Origin: Papaver somniferum
Lineage: Eukaryota > Streptophyta > Magnoliopsida > Ranunculales > Papaveraceae
Length of the DNA stretch: 64,000 bases
Direction of reading: 5' to 3'
Assembly: GCF_003573695.1 (NCBI RefSeq)
Contig: NC_039359.1
Coordinates: forward strand, 139,525,939 to 139,589,938
The notes beneath the pieces were generated by a model. The model was not told where the DNA came from. It made no database searches and saw nothing but the letters and a program-made list of their open reading frames with translations. Shown here piece after piece: positions 16,300 to 28,593 of this stretch (the stretch's first letter is position 1; each line of letters opens with the position of its first letter). The translations under genes were made by a program, and so were the position numbers.

Positions 16300-17665
16300 C
16301 CAATGATCGCAGTTCCTATTCAGGTACAACCTTTATTATCACAATATAATGAGTTATTTCATGAAGAGTTGCCTATCACTTTACCACCTTTAATAGATAT
16401 ACAACATTTCATTGACTTCATCCCTGGTGCTTCACTACCTAATCAATCTCATTATAGGTTAAGCCCTATAGAAAATGAAATTTTACAGGGTCAAGTTAAT
16501 GACTTATTGGCTAAAGGCTTAATTCGACCCAGCAATAGCCCTTGCCTGCATTCTTAGTGCCTACGAAATATAATGGTTGGAGAATGTGTATAGAATGTAG
16601 ATCCTTGAACTGCGTCATCATTCCTTATCGATTTCCTATTCCTAGAATTGAAGACATGATTGATTTGCTTTCTGGATCAATTATTTTTACTAAACTTGAT
16701 CTTAGGAGTGGATATCATCAAATTAGAATCAGAGATGGAGATGAATGGAAGACCGCTTTCAATACAAGAGAAGGTTTATATGAATGGGTTGGTATGCCAT
16801 TTGGGTTATCTAATGCCCCCAACACTTTTATGAGACTAATAAATCAATATTTACAACCCTTTCTGAGTAACTTTGTCATTGTGTACTTTGATGACATCTT
16901 GCTTTTTAGTCGCAATAACAAAGAGCATCTCATTCATCTTTTTCAAGTGTTTAAGGTGTTATTTGATCGTTCTTTGTTTGTGAACTTAAAGAAATGCACA
17001 TTTATGTCGCCTGATGTCACATTTTTGGGTTATGTCATCTCTTCTAAGGGGATTCATGCAGATCCTTCTAAAGTTAAATCTATTATGGATTGGCATGTTC
17101 CTACTTCTATCAAGGAGGTAAGAAGCTTTCATGGTTTAGCCTCTTTTTATAGGCGTTTTATAAAGAATTTCAGCATCATTTTTGCACCTCTTACTGATCG
17201 TTTGAAGACAAAAAGATTTATTTGGACTGAAGAAGCTGATAGAAGTTTTAATACACTTAAAGTAAGACTATGTTCAGCTCTTATTCTTGTCATGCCCGAC
17301 TTTTCCAAGCCTTTTCAAGTTGATTGTGATGCTTATATTATTGGAATTAGAGCAGTTTTATCTCAAGATGGACATCCAGTTGCTTACCATAGTGAAAAAA
17401 ATTCCGATACACAAAAGAAGTGGTCTACATATGAATTAGAATTGCTTTATCTTGTACAAGCTCTCAAACAGTGGCATACTTACTTGGTTCATCGTGAGTT
17501 TATCTTCAATACTGATAATCATGCGTTAAAATATCTTTAGACTTCAACTAAGGTTAATCGTATGCATGATAGATGGCTGTCAACAATTAATAAGTATAAT
17601 TTTTCCATTAAACACAAGAGTGGAAAATTGAATCAAGTTGCAGATGCTTTAAGCAGAAGGAGTCA
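16300..17665 (+). pseudogene. Reverse transcriptase and RNase H of the plus-strand Ty3 element
   Basis: RT begins near 16400 with FIPGASLPNQSHYRLSP and shifts frame near 16545. The palm is intact from 16560: TKLDLRSGYHQIRI, MPFGLSNAPNTFMRL and the VYFDD box at 16881-16895. The connection LASFYRRFIKNFS precedes RNase H (DCDAYIIGIRAVLSQ, YHSEKNSDTQKKWSTYELE, FNTDNHALKYL). Several RNase H positions differ from the family. A TAG at 17538 precedes HKSGKLNQVADALSRR, which closes the domain. Decayed but easily recognised. Confidence 0.9.
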
Positions 17666-17819
17666 TCTTTTAGCTACTATTCGTAATGAAAGTTTTGTTT
17701 TTGATTACATCAAAGAGATTATGCTGAAGATACAGATTTCAAGTTACTTTGGGAGAAATGTAGTTCTTCAGCTCAGGGATTTGGTGATTTTCTCATCCAA
17801 GATGGTTTCTTATTTAAAT

Positions 17820-18996
17820 GTAATCGTCTTTGTATTCCTAATGGATCTCTACGTCTGCATTTAATACGTGAACTGCATGGAAATGGTCTTGGTGGTCATT
17901 TTGGCAGAGATAAAACTATTGCACTTGTTGAAGAAATGTATTTTTGGCCTTCCCTAAAATGTGATGTTCAAAGATATATCATGAAATGCATGGTTTGTCA
18001 GCAAGCTAAGGGTAATGTTCAGAATACTGACCTTTATACTCCTTTGCCTGTACCAGAAGCTCCATAGGTTGACATAAGCATGGATTTTATCCTTGGGTTA
18101 CCTCGTATAGCTAGAGGGAATGATTCAGTGATGGTTGTGGTATACAGATACTCCAAGATGGCACATCTTATTGCCTGCAAAAAGTCTAATGATGCTTCAA
18201 ATATTGTATCTTTATTCTTCATGGAAGTGGTTCATTTGCATGGCATTCCAAAGTCCATTACTTCTGATAGAGATACAAAAATTTTAAGCTATTTCTGGAA
18301 GACTTTGTGGATACGTTTAGGTACTACTTTACAGTTCAACACTACTGCACATCCACAAACCGATGGACAAACCGAAGTAGTCAATAGATCTTTAGGAAGC
18401 TTGATTCGAGCTAAATGCATGGATAATAATAAACAATGTGATTTATTATTACCTCACATGGAGTTTGAATTCAACACTTCAGTGAATAGATCCACCTGTA
18501 AGACTCCATTTGAAATTATTTACTCTAAGGTTGTCATGTATTAGACTCGGTTGTACTTCCTAAGTTACATAATTCCAATATGAAAGATGATAATCTGTTG
18601 GAGCAAGCTTCTCAATTACATCATGAAGTCAAAACAAAACTTGAGGAGTCTAATGCTAAGTACAAGGATACTGCAGATAAGCATAAAAGATTCAAGACTT
18701 TTCAGGAAGGAGAACTAGTCATGATTCATCTGCGCAAAGAAAGATTTCCAGTTGGAACTTATAACAAGACTAAGATGAAGAAGAATGACCCTTTTAAAAT
18801 TTTGAAGAAAATCAGTGACAATGCATATGTCATTGATCTACCTAAAGACTGGAACATCTCTAATGTGTTCAATGTTCAAGAGATTTTCACCTTTCATAGT
18901 GATAATGTTATTTTACTTGTTTCCACCAACTCAGAGGCGAGTTCTTTTCAAGAAGTGGGGACTGATGCAGGACACCATTTATCTTTCACAGACTAA
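17820..18996 (+). pseudogene. Integrase with GPY/F-like C-terminus, plus-strand Ty3 element
   Basis: The HHCC zinc domain is visible from 17860 (RELHGNGLGGHFG, then CMVCQQAK). The catalytic core has the first Asp in MDFILGLP (18080), the second in SITSDRDTK and the Glu in TDGQTEVVNRSLG. A TAG at 18067, where Trp is usual, interrupts the zinc domain-core junction. After a stop at 18541 the C-terminal part resumes at 18580; KNDPFKILKKISDNAYVIDL is the GPY/F-like module. It ends in the 3' LTR with TAA at 18994, overlapping the LTR by 30 bases. Confidence 0.88.
18951..18963 (+). other. Polypurine tract of the plus-strand Ty3 element
   Basis: AAGAAGTGGGGAC lies directly before the LTR start TGATGCAGG. 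This is the expected position and composition. Confidence 0.65.
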
Positions 18997-19163
18997 GCTT
19001 AGAAGCTTCTAGTATTTGCTCTGTTTCGTAGTTTACTTGCAACTCTTTTAGTTTATTCTATGTTTAGGAATTCTATTTTTATTTAACTTCTTTATTTAGA
19101 TTCCTAGTCGGTTCTCTAGAGCCTATATAAACAGGCAGTCTCATTGAACACAAACACATTGTT
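18964..19163 (+). repeat. 3' LTR, truncated at about 200 bp
   Basis: It matches 12138-12345 with a few differences. Similarity stops after ACACATTGTTAT near 19163, where flanking sequence related to 27605-27720 begins. The remaining ~110 bp of the LTR are missing. Confidence 0.8.
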
Positions 19164-19958
19164 ATATTATGTGTGCTTTTCTCACCACAGTCTTCCTTTC
19201 CATTCTGAGCAAACAAGAAACCAGTGATGTACTTGCTTCTTTTGCCTCAAACTATTTGGAATTCAAAGTTAAATGCAGAATGTGTAATCGAGTAGACTGC
19301 CGGCAGGAATGGTGTATGTGTTCATTGCGCGCTCACTGCTGGGAATCTGGATGTTCATTTTTTTTCTTCTGCGGCCTGAATCTGGGATGTTTTATAAAGC
19401 TGCTACTTCTTCTTTTTCGGCCATTGAGCATTACATGTCTGCGGTATGAGGCGTACCTCAATTGATTCTAGAATTGGAGCAACTTTTACAGACACATTTT
19501 GTTTTTCGGGGCTCAGTAAAATTTTCTACGTTGCAGAATACAAAACAATAGCAAAGCCAGGGATGGTTTGGTAGATAGTGAGTGTACATAAATTTGTATA
19601 TCCCAGTTCATAGTGCAAATGAGAGTCGTCGAGCCAATGAAATGACCGTGTTTTGTCGATCAATAGAGTTGGCAGGGGTAACCGCATGGAAAGTGATTGT
19701 GCTTTCCACGGCAGTGGAAGTTCTATTTAACAGCTTGACAACCCAATTGATCAAAGCCCGTCGGTGTACAGGCACAGAACAATGGCAAGATCTTAAAAGA
19801 GGAAAAACTTCCATGCTGTGTATAAAATGGTGAAATTACATGCTAGAAAACCAGGATTGCTTTATTATACCGAACCTCCATTACATTTATCATGACGACA
19901 TGACCTGTCACTTGACCTCAGAAAACAACTACAGTCCCTTACATTGCCACTGGGAAAC
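19164..19958. other. 3' flank of OPR gene B, no gene seen
   Basis: No protein features are visible. Parts of 19164-19312 resemble 27605-27715: both have a CTTTCCTTTCCATT-type block and GTAGACTG followed by AGGAATGGTG. This suggests that the 3' flanks of OPR copies B and C derive from one ancestor. Short frames at 19169-19833 show no support. Confidence 0.5.
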
Positions 19959-22403
<2,445 letters not shown>

Positions 22404-22481
22404 TTTCTTTCTTTCTACTTCCTTTGTAATTTGACAACTATTTTATTTTTGGATTGGTGTAGTTGGGGAATGTCTCCCCCG

Positions 22482-22489
22482 AATTTATA
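22482..22489 (-). promoter_or_regulatory. TATA box of OPR gene B
   Basis: The minus strand reads CTATAAATTC about 80 bp upstream of the ATG at 22403. The spacing leaves a short 5' leader. Confidence 0.6.
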
Positions 22490-22869
22490 GACAGGAAAAA
22501 AGAGGATTTTTAAGTACATTTCAACGAATAAGGTATGTGATTAAGGGTTGCTTTTCATGTCAAGATATTTTGATTTTGCAGCATTTTAGTTTCTTTTTGA
22601 CCCCAGCTATATACAGGGCCGACATCTTATCCGCACGCCGGTTACATTTAGAGGGCCAAATTTTAAGAGTTTTTGATAAACACACGTCTCTGTCACATCA
22701 GTCTCCAAAAAATTCTGAAATCAAAAAGCAACCTCCACCAAAGACGGCGGGCGCTTCTTCTTTCCCTTCAGATCAACTACCAGAATATGAGAACAAAATC
22801 ATCAAAACTCAAAATTTGAAATGGAAGAAAAAAAAGATCTAGACCCATCAGCAAACCTTAGTTCTGTGA
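22490..22869. other. Upstream region of OPR gene B
   Basis: This is non-coding sequence between the promoter and the MULE insertion at 22879. Because the MULE landed about 390 bp upstream of the TATA box, most distal promoter sequence of B has been displaced beyond it. A plus-strand open frame at 22537-22842 has no recognisable features. Confidence 0.4.
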
Positions 22870-22878
22870 GTTAATTTT

Positions 22879-22924
22879 CGTGGCGTTTTTAGGGGCCACC
22901 CCAAAGGATTTAGGGGCCATCAAT
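22879..22924 (+). repeat. MULE left terminal inverted repeat
   Basis: It pairs with 26862-26906. The two differ by one indel near the tip and a few substitutions. Confidence 0.85.
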
Positions 22925-23164
22925 TTATACCCAGCCAAAGACTCTAGTTAAGGGGTACCCTATATGATATTGAAGTTACATAAATGCCCTTATGGTAAAA
23001 CTGTATAAAAACCAAATCAAAAACAATTCTACTCATTTCAACTCTTCTTCTTCCAGTTTCCTATTATCTTCCGATTGTGGAAGAAAAAAAAAATTTCCAC
23101 TCCAAAGTCAAATGGCCCCAATTAGGTAAGAATCTATCATTTTTGGGGTTTATTTCGCTTTAAT

Positions 23165-23405
23165 TCGACAGTATTCGGGCGATATTCATGCTCCTTTACT
23201 TCCGAATGTAGTCGTGTTCTTCATTTCTCAAGAACATCGACAGTATTCGGGAGAAATATTTGATGGTTATCGGCCGAATATTGTTGGTCATATCTTCCTG
23301 GATACAAACTGGTAATAATCGGTAGTTTAATGAATTTTTTGGCTCCCGAATATATTTAAGTAGACACACAGTATTCGGAAGTACACTCACTACCGAATAT
23401 ATATA
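23165..23405. repeat. Subterminal inverted-repeat modules, left side
   Basis: ATTCGG and CCGAAT half-sites alternate and form short hairpins, the clearest being GTATTCGGAAGT (23371) with CTACCGAATAT (23390). CCGAA half-sites fall at 23202, 23274, 23346 and 23393, i.e. two 72-bp steps and one 47-bp step. A short (AT)n run follows at 23397-23421. Confidence 0.6.
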
Positions 23406-23504
23406 TATATATATATATATATTGAAAAAATCTCAAAATTTCTGATATAGGAAAAATCCCATTTTGGGGCCAGTATTTATTCGGAAGACAATATAATGTT
23501 ATAT

Positions 23505-24090
23505 ACTTCTGATTATTTCAATTTCAAAATTTGAAAAGTATAAGTTTTTCCCAAATTGTGATTTTTGGGCCATCGTACATTCGGGACTTTACAAAACAAT
23601 TATCCTCCGAATATAGCAAGTTCAAAACAAACCACGCCTTGGCTCTAGGTGGTTCCAAGGGCCAATATAGAATGTTAGACTTCCCATATTCGGAAGTTTG
23701 GGTAACTAATTATACTTCCGATTATTTCAATTTCAAAATTTGAAAAGTATAAGTTTTTCCCAAATTCTGATTTTTGGGCCATCGTACATTCGGGACTTTA
23801 CAAAACAATTATCCTCCGAATATAGCAAGTTCAAAACAAACCACGCCTTGGCTTTAGGTGGTTCCAAGGGCCAATATAGAATGTTAGACAGCCCATATTC
23901 GGAAGTTTGGGTAACTAATTATACTTCCGATTATTTCAATTTCAAAATTTGAAAAGTATAAGTTTTTCCCAAATTCTGATTTTTGGGTCATCGTACATTC
24001 GGGACTTTACAAAAAAATTATCCTCCGAATATAACAAGTTCAAAACAAACCACGCCTTGGTTCTAGGTGGTTCCAAGGGCCAATATAAGT
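23505..24090 (+). repeat. 209-bp tandem repeat, about 2.8 copies
   Basis: Copies begin near 23531, 23740 and 23949, exactly 209 bp apart, and are nearly identical. Each holds TTTTTGGGCCATCGTACATT, a CCTCCGAATAT half-site and a hairpin of ATTCGGAAGT with ACTTCCGATTAT. Frames of 60-70 codons repeat with the unit and are not genes. Confidence 0.9.
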
Positions 24091-24160
24091 TTGCCACCGA
24101 ATGTCTTATTCGGAGGGAATACGTGTATTGTTAACAACCGATTGTAGTGCACCAATGATA

Positions 24161-24256
24161 CGAAACCTCAACGACCATATTTTCAGAAACCTCAACGGCC
24201 ATATTTTCAGAAACCTCAACGGTCATATTTTCAGAAACCTCAACGGCCATATTTTC
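24161..24256 (+). repeat. Four 24-bp direct repeats with AACGG cores
   Basis: Four consecutive 24-bp units carry CCTCAACGGCCATATTTTC (the first has AACGA, the third AACGGTCA). The AACGG core and flanks differ at one position from the plant MSA element bound by three-repeat MYB factors. They end 28 bp before a TATA box. Confidence 0.85.
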
Positions 24257-24284
24257 AAAAATTAGATCCGTTGGAACTCTAATC

Positions 24285-24292
24285 TATATAAG
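24285..24292 (+). promoter_or_regulatory. TATA box of the small plus-strand MULE gene
   Basis: CTATATAAGGAGGG lies about 60 bp upstream of the ATG at 24350 and just after the 24-bp repeats. Confidence 0.7.
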
Positions 24293-24349
24293 GAGGGTAA
24301 CCCCTCTCAGTTATTATTGGGTAACAAATCTGTATGAAAAACCTTTTCA

Positions 24350-24889
24350 ATGGCAAGTCCATCATCAATCGACAACATACTTCGAAGATGCAAGCGAACA
24401 ACTACATCAATTGCAGCAAGGGAAGAAGAAATACAAAAAAGGAACAAACAACCCCAAAAAATTAAACCATCGTTAGTGGCAACGGAGGAGGAGGAAGAGG
24501 AAATCAAGGCTAAGAAGCGAGGTCAAGAAAAATTCCATCATAGAGAAAGATTAAAACAAGTTGAGGAAGAGACCGAATGGATAAAAAATTATTACATTGT
24601 GAAAGATCTACCCAAAGAACAGCAGGACGATCGTATATTTTGGATTAACGTTTCATTGGGTCCTTTTGTTGGTAAGTACAAGAAGCCACGCCACAATTAT
24701 GAACCATCCCATGTTTCTTCAAGGGTGCACCATGTTATAAAATTGTGCACCGAGTACAACCGTATTCTTGCTAGGCACAGAGACGACAGGTTTGCGGCAC
24801 AAGATGCTTATTCCAAGTGGAGAGGAGAGTCGTTTCTACATTTCGAAGCCGCGTTGATTGTTGCATCTCGGACTGGGAAAAAAGAATAA
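24350..24889 (+). CDS. Hypothetical MULE-borne protein, 179 residues
   Basis: This is an uninterrupted frame with its own TATA box and promoter repeats, inside the MULE. The N-terminal half is highly charged with a Glu run (residues about 47-53) and likely helical or coiled. The C-terminal half has RIFWINVSLGPFVGKY and SSRVHHVIKLCTEYNRIL. This distantly resembles the region of plant transposon-associated MYB/NAM-like proteins in which a 'W..V..' motif precedes a helix and a C-terminal FxxxxxL segment, but I cannot confirm the family. It may bind DNA or assist transposition. It runs towards the OTU gene on the other strand and ends about 165 bp from that gene's stop codon. Confidence 0.6.
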   Translation: MASPSSIDNILRRCKRTTTSIAAREEEIQKRNKQPQKIKPSLVATEEEEEEIKAKKRGQEKFHHRERLKQVEEETEWIKNYYIVKDLPKEQQDDRIFWINVSLGPFVGKYKKPRHNYEPSHVSSRVHHVIKLCTEYNRILARHRDDRFAAQDAYSKWRGESFLHFEAALIVASRTGKKE

Positions 24890-25053
24890 CATGTGATGTT
24901 TGAGTGCTGTAAATTCAAATTTTTAATATTAATCGGCGGTTTGATAAAATATGGAATTCCCGAATATGATAAATCGTATTTAAGTGTTATAATACTGTTG
25001 TTCCGATTACATAGTTTCAAAAAAAATTATAATCGTGCCTCGAAAAAAAACGA

Positions 25054-25848
25054 TCAAACATCGTCATCATCCGAGGGGATCAATTCGAGTAACTCAGCGG
25101 GAAAGTTGTTGTCCATAACATGATCCCAATCAACCATGTTGGACTCATATTGTTTCACCCAATCCTTGCAATGGTTCATCGGGAAGTAATCGTGCCACTT
25201 ACTCAACGGAGGTAACAGACAATCTTTCTTTACTCTTAAACCGATAAAATGCATTTCATTCACAAATGCCATTATGATTCTTCTATCTTTAACTGACTCG
25301 TCGCAAGCCGTTCTTGTGGGTGCAAACGTCATGCTAAGTACATACATAGGAGGAACAAAGAAATGTACCACGCAATTCAAAACGTCCGCTAGGAGATATC
25401 CAAATTTAGGCATTGTCATCCAATACTTGGATCCGATTTTCTTCAATCCCTTTCGACACTTCACACGCGCAACTAAGTCTTTGAACTCTTGTTCTTTGTC
25501 GTATCTATCTCCTCGCCTCATCATCTCCATATAAAAACCCTTGTCCTTCACTAGTTGTTCCGCCATCTTATTACTTAAATATTGGCATTGGGTGACATCT
25601 TCGATATCCGCCTCTCTAAAGTAACCCATTTGTTCCGTAGCAACGTGAAACCCACAATTTCCATCCCCATCAACCTCGTCGGTCGACAAAACAAATGGAA
25701 TGATAAGTGGAGGGAGTTGTTCCAAATACTCTTTGTATATTGTATATGTGGATCGATTTGGTCTTCCATTAAGATCTCTAGGGCAACGAAGAGTACCTTT
25801 GTCCTCTTTTATAGTAAGAATTTCCATTGGTTGGGTTACCCAAAACAC
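25054..25848 (-). CDS. OTU-like cysteine protease, MULE-borne
   Basis: A 264-codon minus-strand frame has DGDGNCGFHVATEQMG with the OTU catalytic Asp/Cys box, WMTMPKFGYLLADVLN and FVNEMHFIGL with the catalytic His. A preceding CPRDLNGRPNRST resembles the linker found before the OTU domain at the C-terminus of many plant MULE transposases. Here the transposase body is absent, so this is an OTU domain freed from its transposase. Catalytic Cys and His both look intact. The frame opens at a GTG; the first ATG is at 25827, and an upstream exon is likely (26384-26581). The C-terminus is acidic (SDDDDV). Deubiquitinase-like activity is inferred from the family only. Confidence 0.8.
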   Translation of the reverse strand: MFWVTQPMEILTIKEDKGTLRCPRDLNGRPNRSTYTIYKEYLEQLPPLIIPFVLSTDEVDGDGNCGFHVATEQMGYFREADIEDVTQCQYLSNKMAEQLVKDKGFYMEMMRRGDRYDKEQEFKDLVARVKCRKGLKKIGSKYWMTMPKFGYLLADVLNCVVHFFVPPMYVLSMTFAPTRTACDESVKDRRIIMAFVNEMHFIGLRVKKDCLLPPLSKWHDYFPMNHCKDWVKQYESNMVDWDHVMDNNFPAELLELIPSDDDDV

Positions 25849-25959
25849 CCGATTTATGCAAATGAATGTACACAGTTTACTGAGTGCAAAAAACGATATA
25901 ATCGGAAGCTAAAATATATAGTAAACCAACCGAATATAAATAACCGGGAGATAACTTTA

Positions 25960-26790
25960 ATCGATAAACATCCGATTTTCAAGTTTTCGGAAATTTTATT
26001 TTGAGGCCACTGTTATATTCGGCAGTCAAATAATGTTAAACTATTACCGATTGTAAAGGATAGGAATACTGAGTTTTGAAATTTTCTGAGGAATTCGTTT
26101 TTGGGGCCATTCAGAGGTAAATAACTCTACATAACTACCGAATGTAGATATTTTTGGAAAACCAGTTTGGGGTTTTTCTCATATTCGGCAGTAAACTAGT
26201 ATCTTGGAACTACCGAATATACATATTTGGTACTCAGTGTGTTATATTCGTAAGTTTAATCTAGAAATTATCTACCGAATCTGGATATTTCATGGCATTC
26301 AATGCATGCAGTAATCGGTTTTTCTTGTTTACAAAAGCACACAAACCATGCAAATCGAGTATTTTAGTTTCTTAACACAATACCTGTGTTTTACATGCAT
26401 CGTTAGCTTCAATATCATGCGATTCTCCATTTTCTTCCATGAAAGGGTCGTCTAGGTTTTCCTCTCCACAAAAGTTTGGATCATTCAACATATACCCCAA
26501 ATCGTCTTCTCTAAACGGTCGTGAACCCTCAACATTTTGTTCTTCGTCATGATTCTCACCTTCTTCTTCATATCCATCCATTTTTGTAGTGAAAAAAATG
26601 GTTTTTCCCTTTTTTCCTTCAACCTCTTCTCTATAACTCTAATAACTCACAAATGCAAAAGAAATGAAAAAATGAAACAAAAATCATTCTAATACTGCAC
26701 CGACCACAATCGGAAGTCTGGGAAATATTTTGGCTTCCGATTGCAATCGGAGGATAACAATGTTATCATATCCTCCGAATATATAAGGGT
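25960..26790. repeat. Subterminal inverted-repeat modules, right side
   Basis: Pairs include ATATTCGGCAGT with CTATTACCGATTG (about 26010-26055), CATATTCGGCAGT with GAACTACCGAATAT (about 26180-26220), and a long hairpin of CAATCGGAGGATAAC with ATCATATCCTCCGAATA (about 26733-26782). GGGGCCA, found in the TIR, recurs at the start of some modules (about 26103). Confidence 0.6.
26384..26581 (-). CDS. Acidic N-terminal exon, probably of the OTU gene
   Basis: This 66-codon exon starts MDGYEEEGENHDEEQNVEG and ends at a good donor (ACACAG followed by GTATTG). It lies between the right end of the MULE and the OTU frame, on the same strand, about 535 bp upstream. It is very acidic, with no known domain. 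I could not find an in-frame acceptor joining it cleanly to the OTU frame, so the gene model is uncertain. Confidence 0.45.
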
Positions 26791-26861
26791 AATTTTGCCA
26801 TTACGAATTACGCGAGATAAGGGCTGGCTACATTTTCCCTTTGGGTGACCTTTTTTGTTTT

Positions 26862-26906
26862 ATTGTTGGTCCCTAAATCCTTTCGAGTGGCCCCTAAAAA
26901 CGCGAG
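26862..26906 (-). repeat. MULE right terminal inverted repeat
   Basis: Reverse-complemented it matches 22879-22924. The 9-bp duplication follows at 26907-26915. Confidence 0.85.
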
Positions 26907-26915
26907 GTTAATTTT

Positions 26916-27719
26916 TCATACTGTTTTTAAGATTTTCTTTTCTTTCTTTTCCATTTACTTTCATTCGCATTCAGAGTGCTTGATTTGTTTTGGTCCATTG
27001 CCATTGACTTATGTCTACAAATCTTCTCACTGGATTTTTAAGCAATTAGGCTCGAGCTCGTACCAAGTTTGCGTGTTAACTTGGATGGCACTGGTGAGGT
27101 TGTATCACTAAAGTTTGAAGGTGATTCATTGTGGGGGAAAGCGAAAACACCACCAGAAGTATAGAAATTTGTTGTACCTAGCTAGAAGGGTTTTTGCGCT
27201 CGGAGTGTTTTTGGGAGAATTTTATTGTCCCAACTCACCGATGTCAATTGGCATTTTCAATCCCAATCGAATTACACATGTGACATATACGCCGGCTATC
27301 TACAATATTTCTGGTGGTGGCCTGGTGGAGAACGGTGGTTGTTAAACTACGAAAGGTCAAACTACGAATTAGCTTTTTCAAATAAAATCACTTTTTGGTC
27401 AATTTGCGTCGACTAAGATCAATATCACTTCGGCCCTGTATATGGGCTTTTATGGTCCCTGTGTATAGCTGCGGTCTTCTTTTTATGCTAGAATTGGCAA
27501 TGGACGTCATTGCTTGTGTCATTTATCAGTCATCTAAAAAAGGAAGATTGGGATTTTTTGTGTCCAAATTCACTGGGTCTTACCAATTATTTTATCTTAA
27601 TAAATTATGTGCTTTGCTGACCAGACGGTTTTCCTTTCCATTTGGAACAAAGAAAAAAAACGTCCAGTTGATAATGACACTGTCTCGAATGTAGTAGACT
27701 GACGCGAGGAATGGTGCAC
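26916..27719. other. Intergenic, no convincing gene
   Basis: A short coding-like stretch (about 27065-27160) reads LRVNLDGTGEVVSLKFEGDS before a stop, but I do not recognise it. The segment 27590-27720 is related to 19164-19312, the 3' flank of OPR gene B. Confidence 0.35.
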
Positions 27720-28593
27720 GGCTAAGTCCGATGGGCTAGATTAACAGAAAAGTGTTGCAGTTCAAAAGAAAAAAAGTGTGGTTTATTTGTTAACACTAGT
27801 TTTCTTTCCTAGCATGTGCTCGCAGCTGAACTAGCAGCAAGATTGAAGCGCTGAATGGTTCAGCGCGGAGAAAATATGCTTTTCGCTGTTTGGTTCAGCA
27901 CATAGTAGTGGAATATTCCATCGTATCCACGCTGAATGGTACAACGCAACTTTGCAGCGCTCAACCGTTCAGCGCTTAGTAAATTATTTCGTGATGTATA
28001 AAATATTGTTGAATGTGCACTCACTCAATCAATCAGATCCCTAGACCCGTAAAATAAGTAGCACAGTACACCAGCTATGAGTTTTGGATAATAAGTCTGC
28101 ATATAGCCTGAGCTACATCTACCTGTATAGGTTTTTGACGGCCTATCAATCAGGGAAATGACGAATAAAGCAATAAATAATATTTGACCACTTACTTTTC
28201 TTTATTTTATTCTCAAGAGCTCGTGCACCATAAAGAATTAACAACAAGGTAATATAATAAATCAAATAGAAAACTCAGTAATGCACTCAATTACCTTTCT
28301 TTATTTTATTCTCAAGGTTCCAAACTACTACGTACATATAATAAATGAATAACAATGATGGTTTTGGTCAATAAAATAGAAAAATCAAATAATGGTTAGT
28401 TATTTTTGATGAAATTGTGTGGCGTTGTTTGGTTCAGCGCAGTCAACCTGTTGACTGGTCAAGAGTTGTTTGGTTCAGTGCCCAACGTTGTTTTATTCGG
28501 CGACTAGCTTGCTAGATTAGGATTTAGGAGGTAGTCCTAGCTGACGTGGACTGTTAATCTAGCTTCTAGATTAGCACACCATAGGACTTAGCC
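27720..28593. mobile_element. Small TIR element (MITE-like), 874 bp
   Basis: It starts GGCTAAGTCCGATGG and ends CCATAGGACTTAGCC, an inverted pair. A second inner pair, GCTAGATTAACAG, lies near 27736 and inverted near 28550. Inside, the phrase TGGTTCAGCGC or close variants recurs at least six times. No target duplication was found and there is no coding frame. The superfamily is uncertain. Confidence 0.55.

Larger units (their letters stand above)
22879..26906. mobile_element. MULE (Mutator-like element) carrying an OTU-like gene, 4.03 kb
   Basis: Terminal inverted repeats of about 45 bp are GGCGTTTTTAGGGGCCACC on the left and, reverse-complemented, TCGCGTTTTTAGGGGCCACT on the right. Both continue AAAGGATTTAGGG. 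The perfect 9-bp target duplication GTTAATTTT flanks it (22870-22878 and 26907-26915), the Mutator signature. It holds a minus-strand OTU-like gene, a plus-strand small gene with TATA box, a 209-bp tandem repeat, a 24-bp promoter repeat and many short inverted repeats. No MULE transposase core (DDE) is visible, so it needs a helper. Confidence 0.85.

Noticed and set aside
23531..24134. Three similar 61-70-codon plus-strand frames as a small gene family
   Set aside because: They are spaced exactly by the 209-bp tandem repeat and carry its inverted-repeat motifs; no protein signal.
24161..24256. Possible CRISPR-like array of 24-bp repeats
   Set aside because: The repeats are directly adjacent with no spacers, in plant DNA, so they are tandem promoter repeats.
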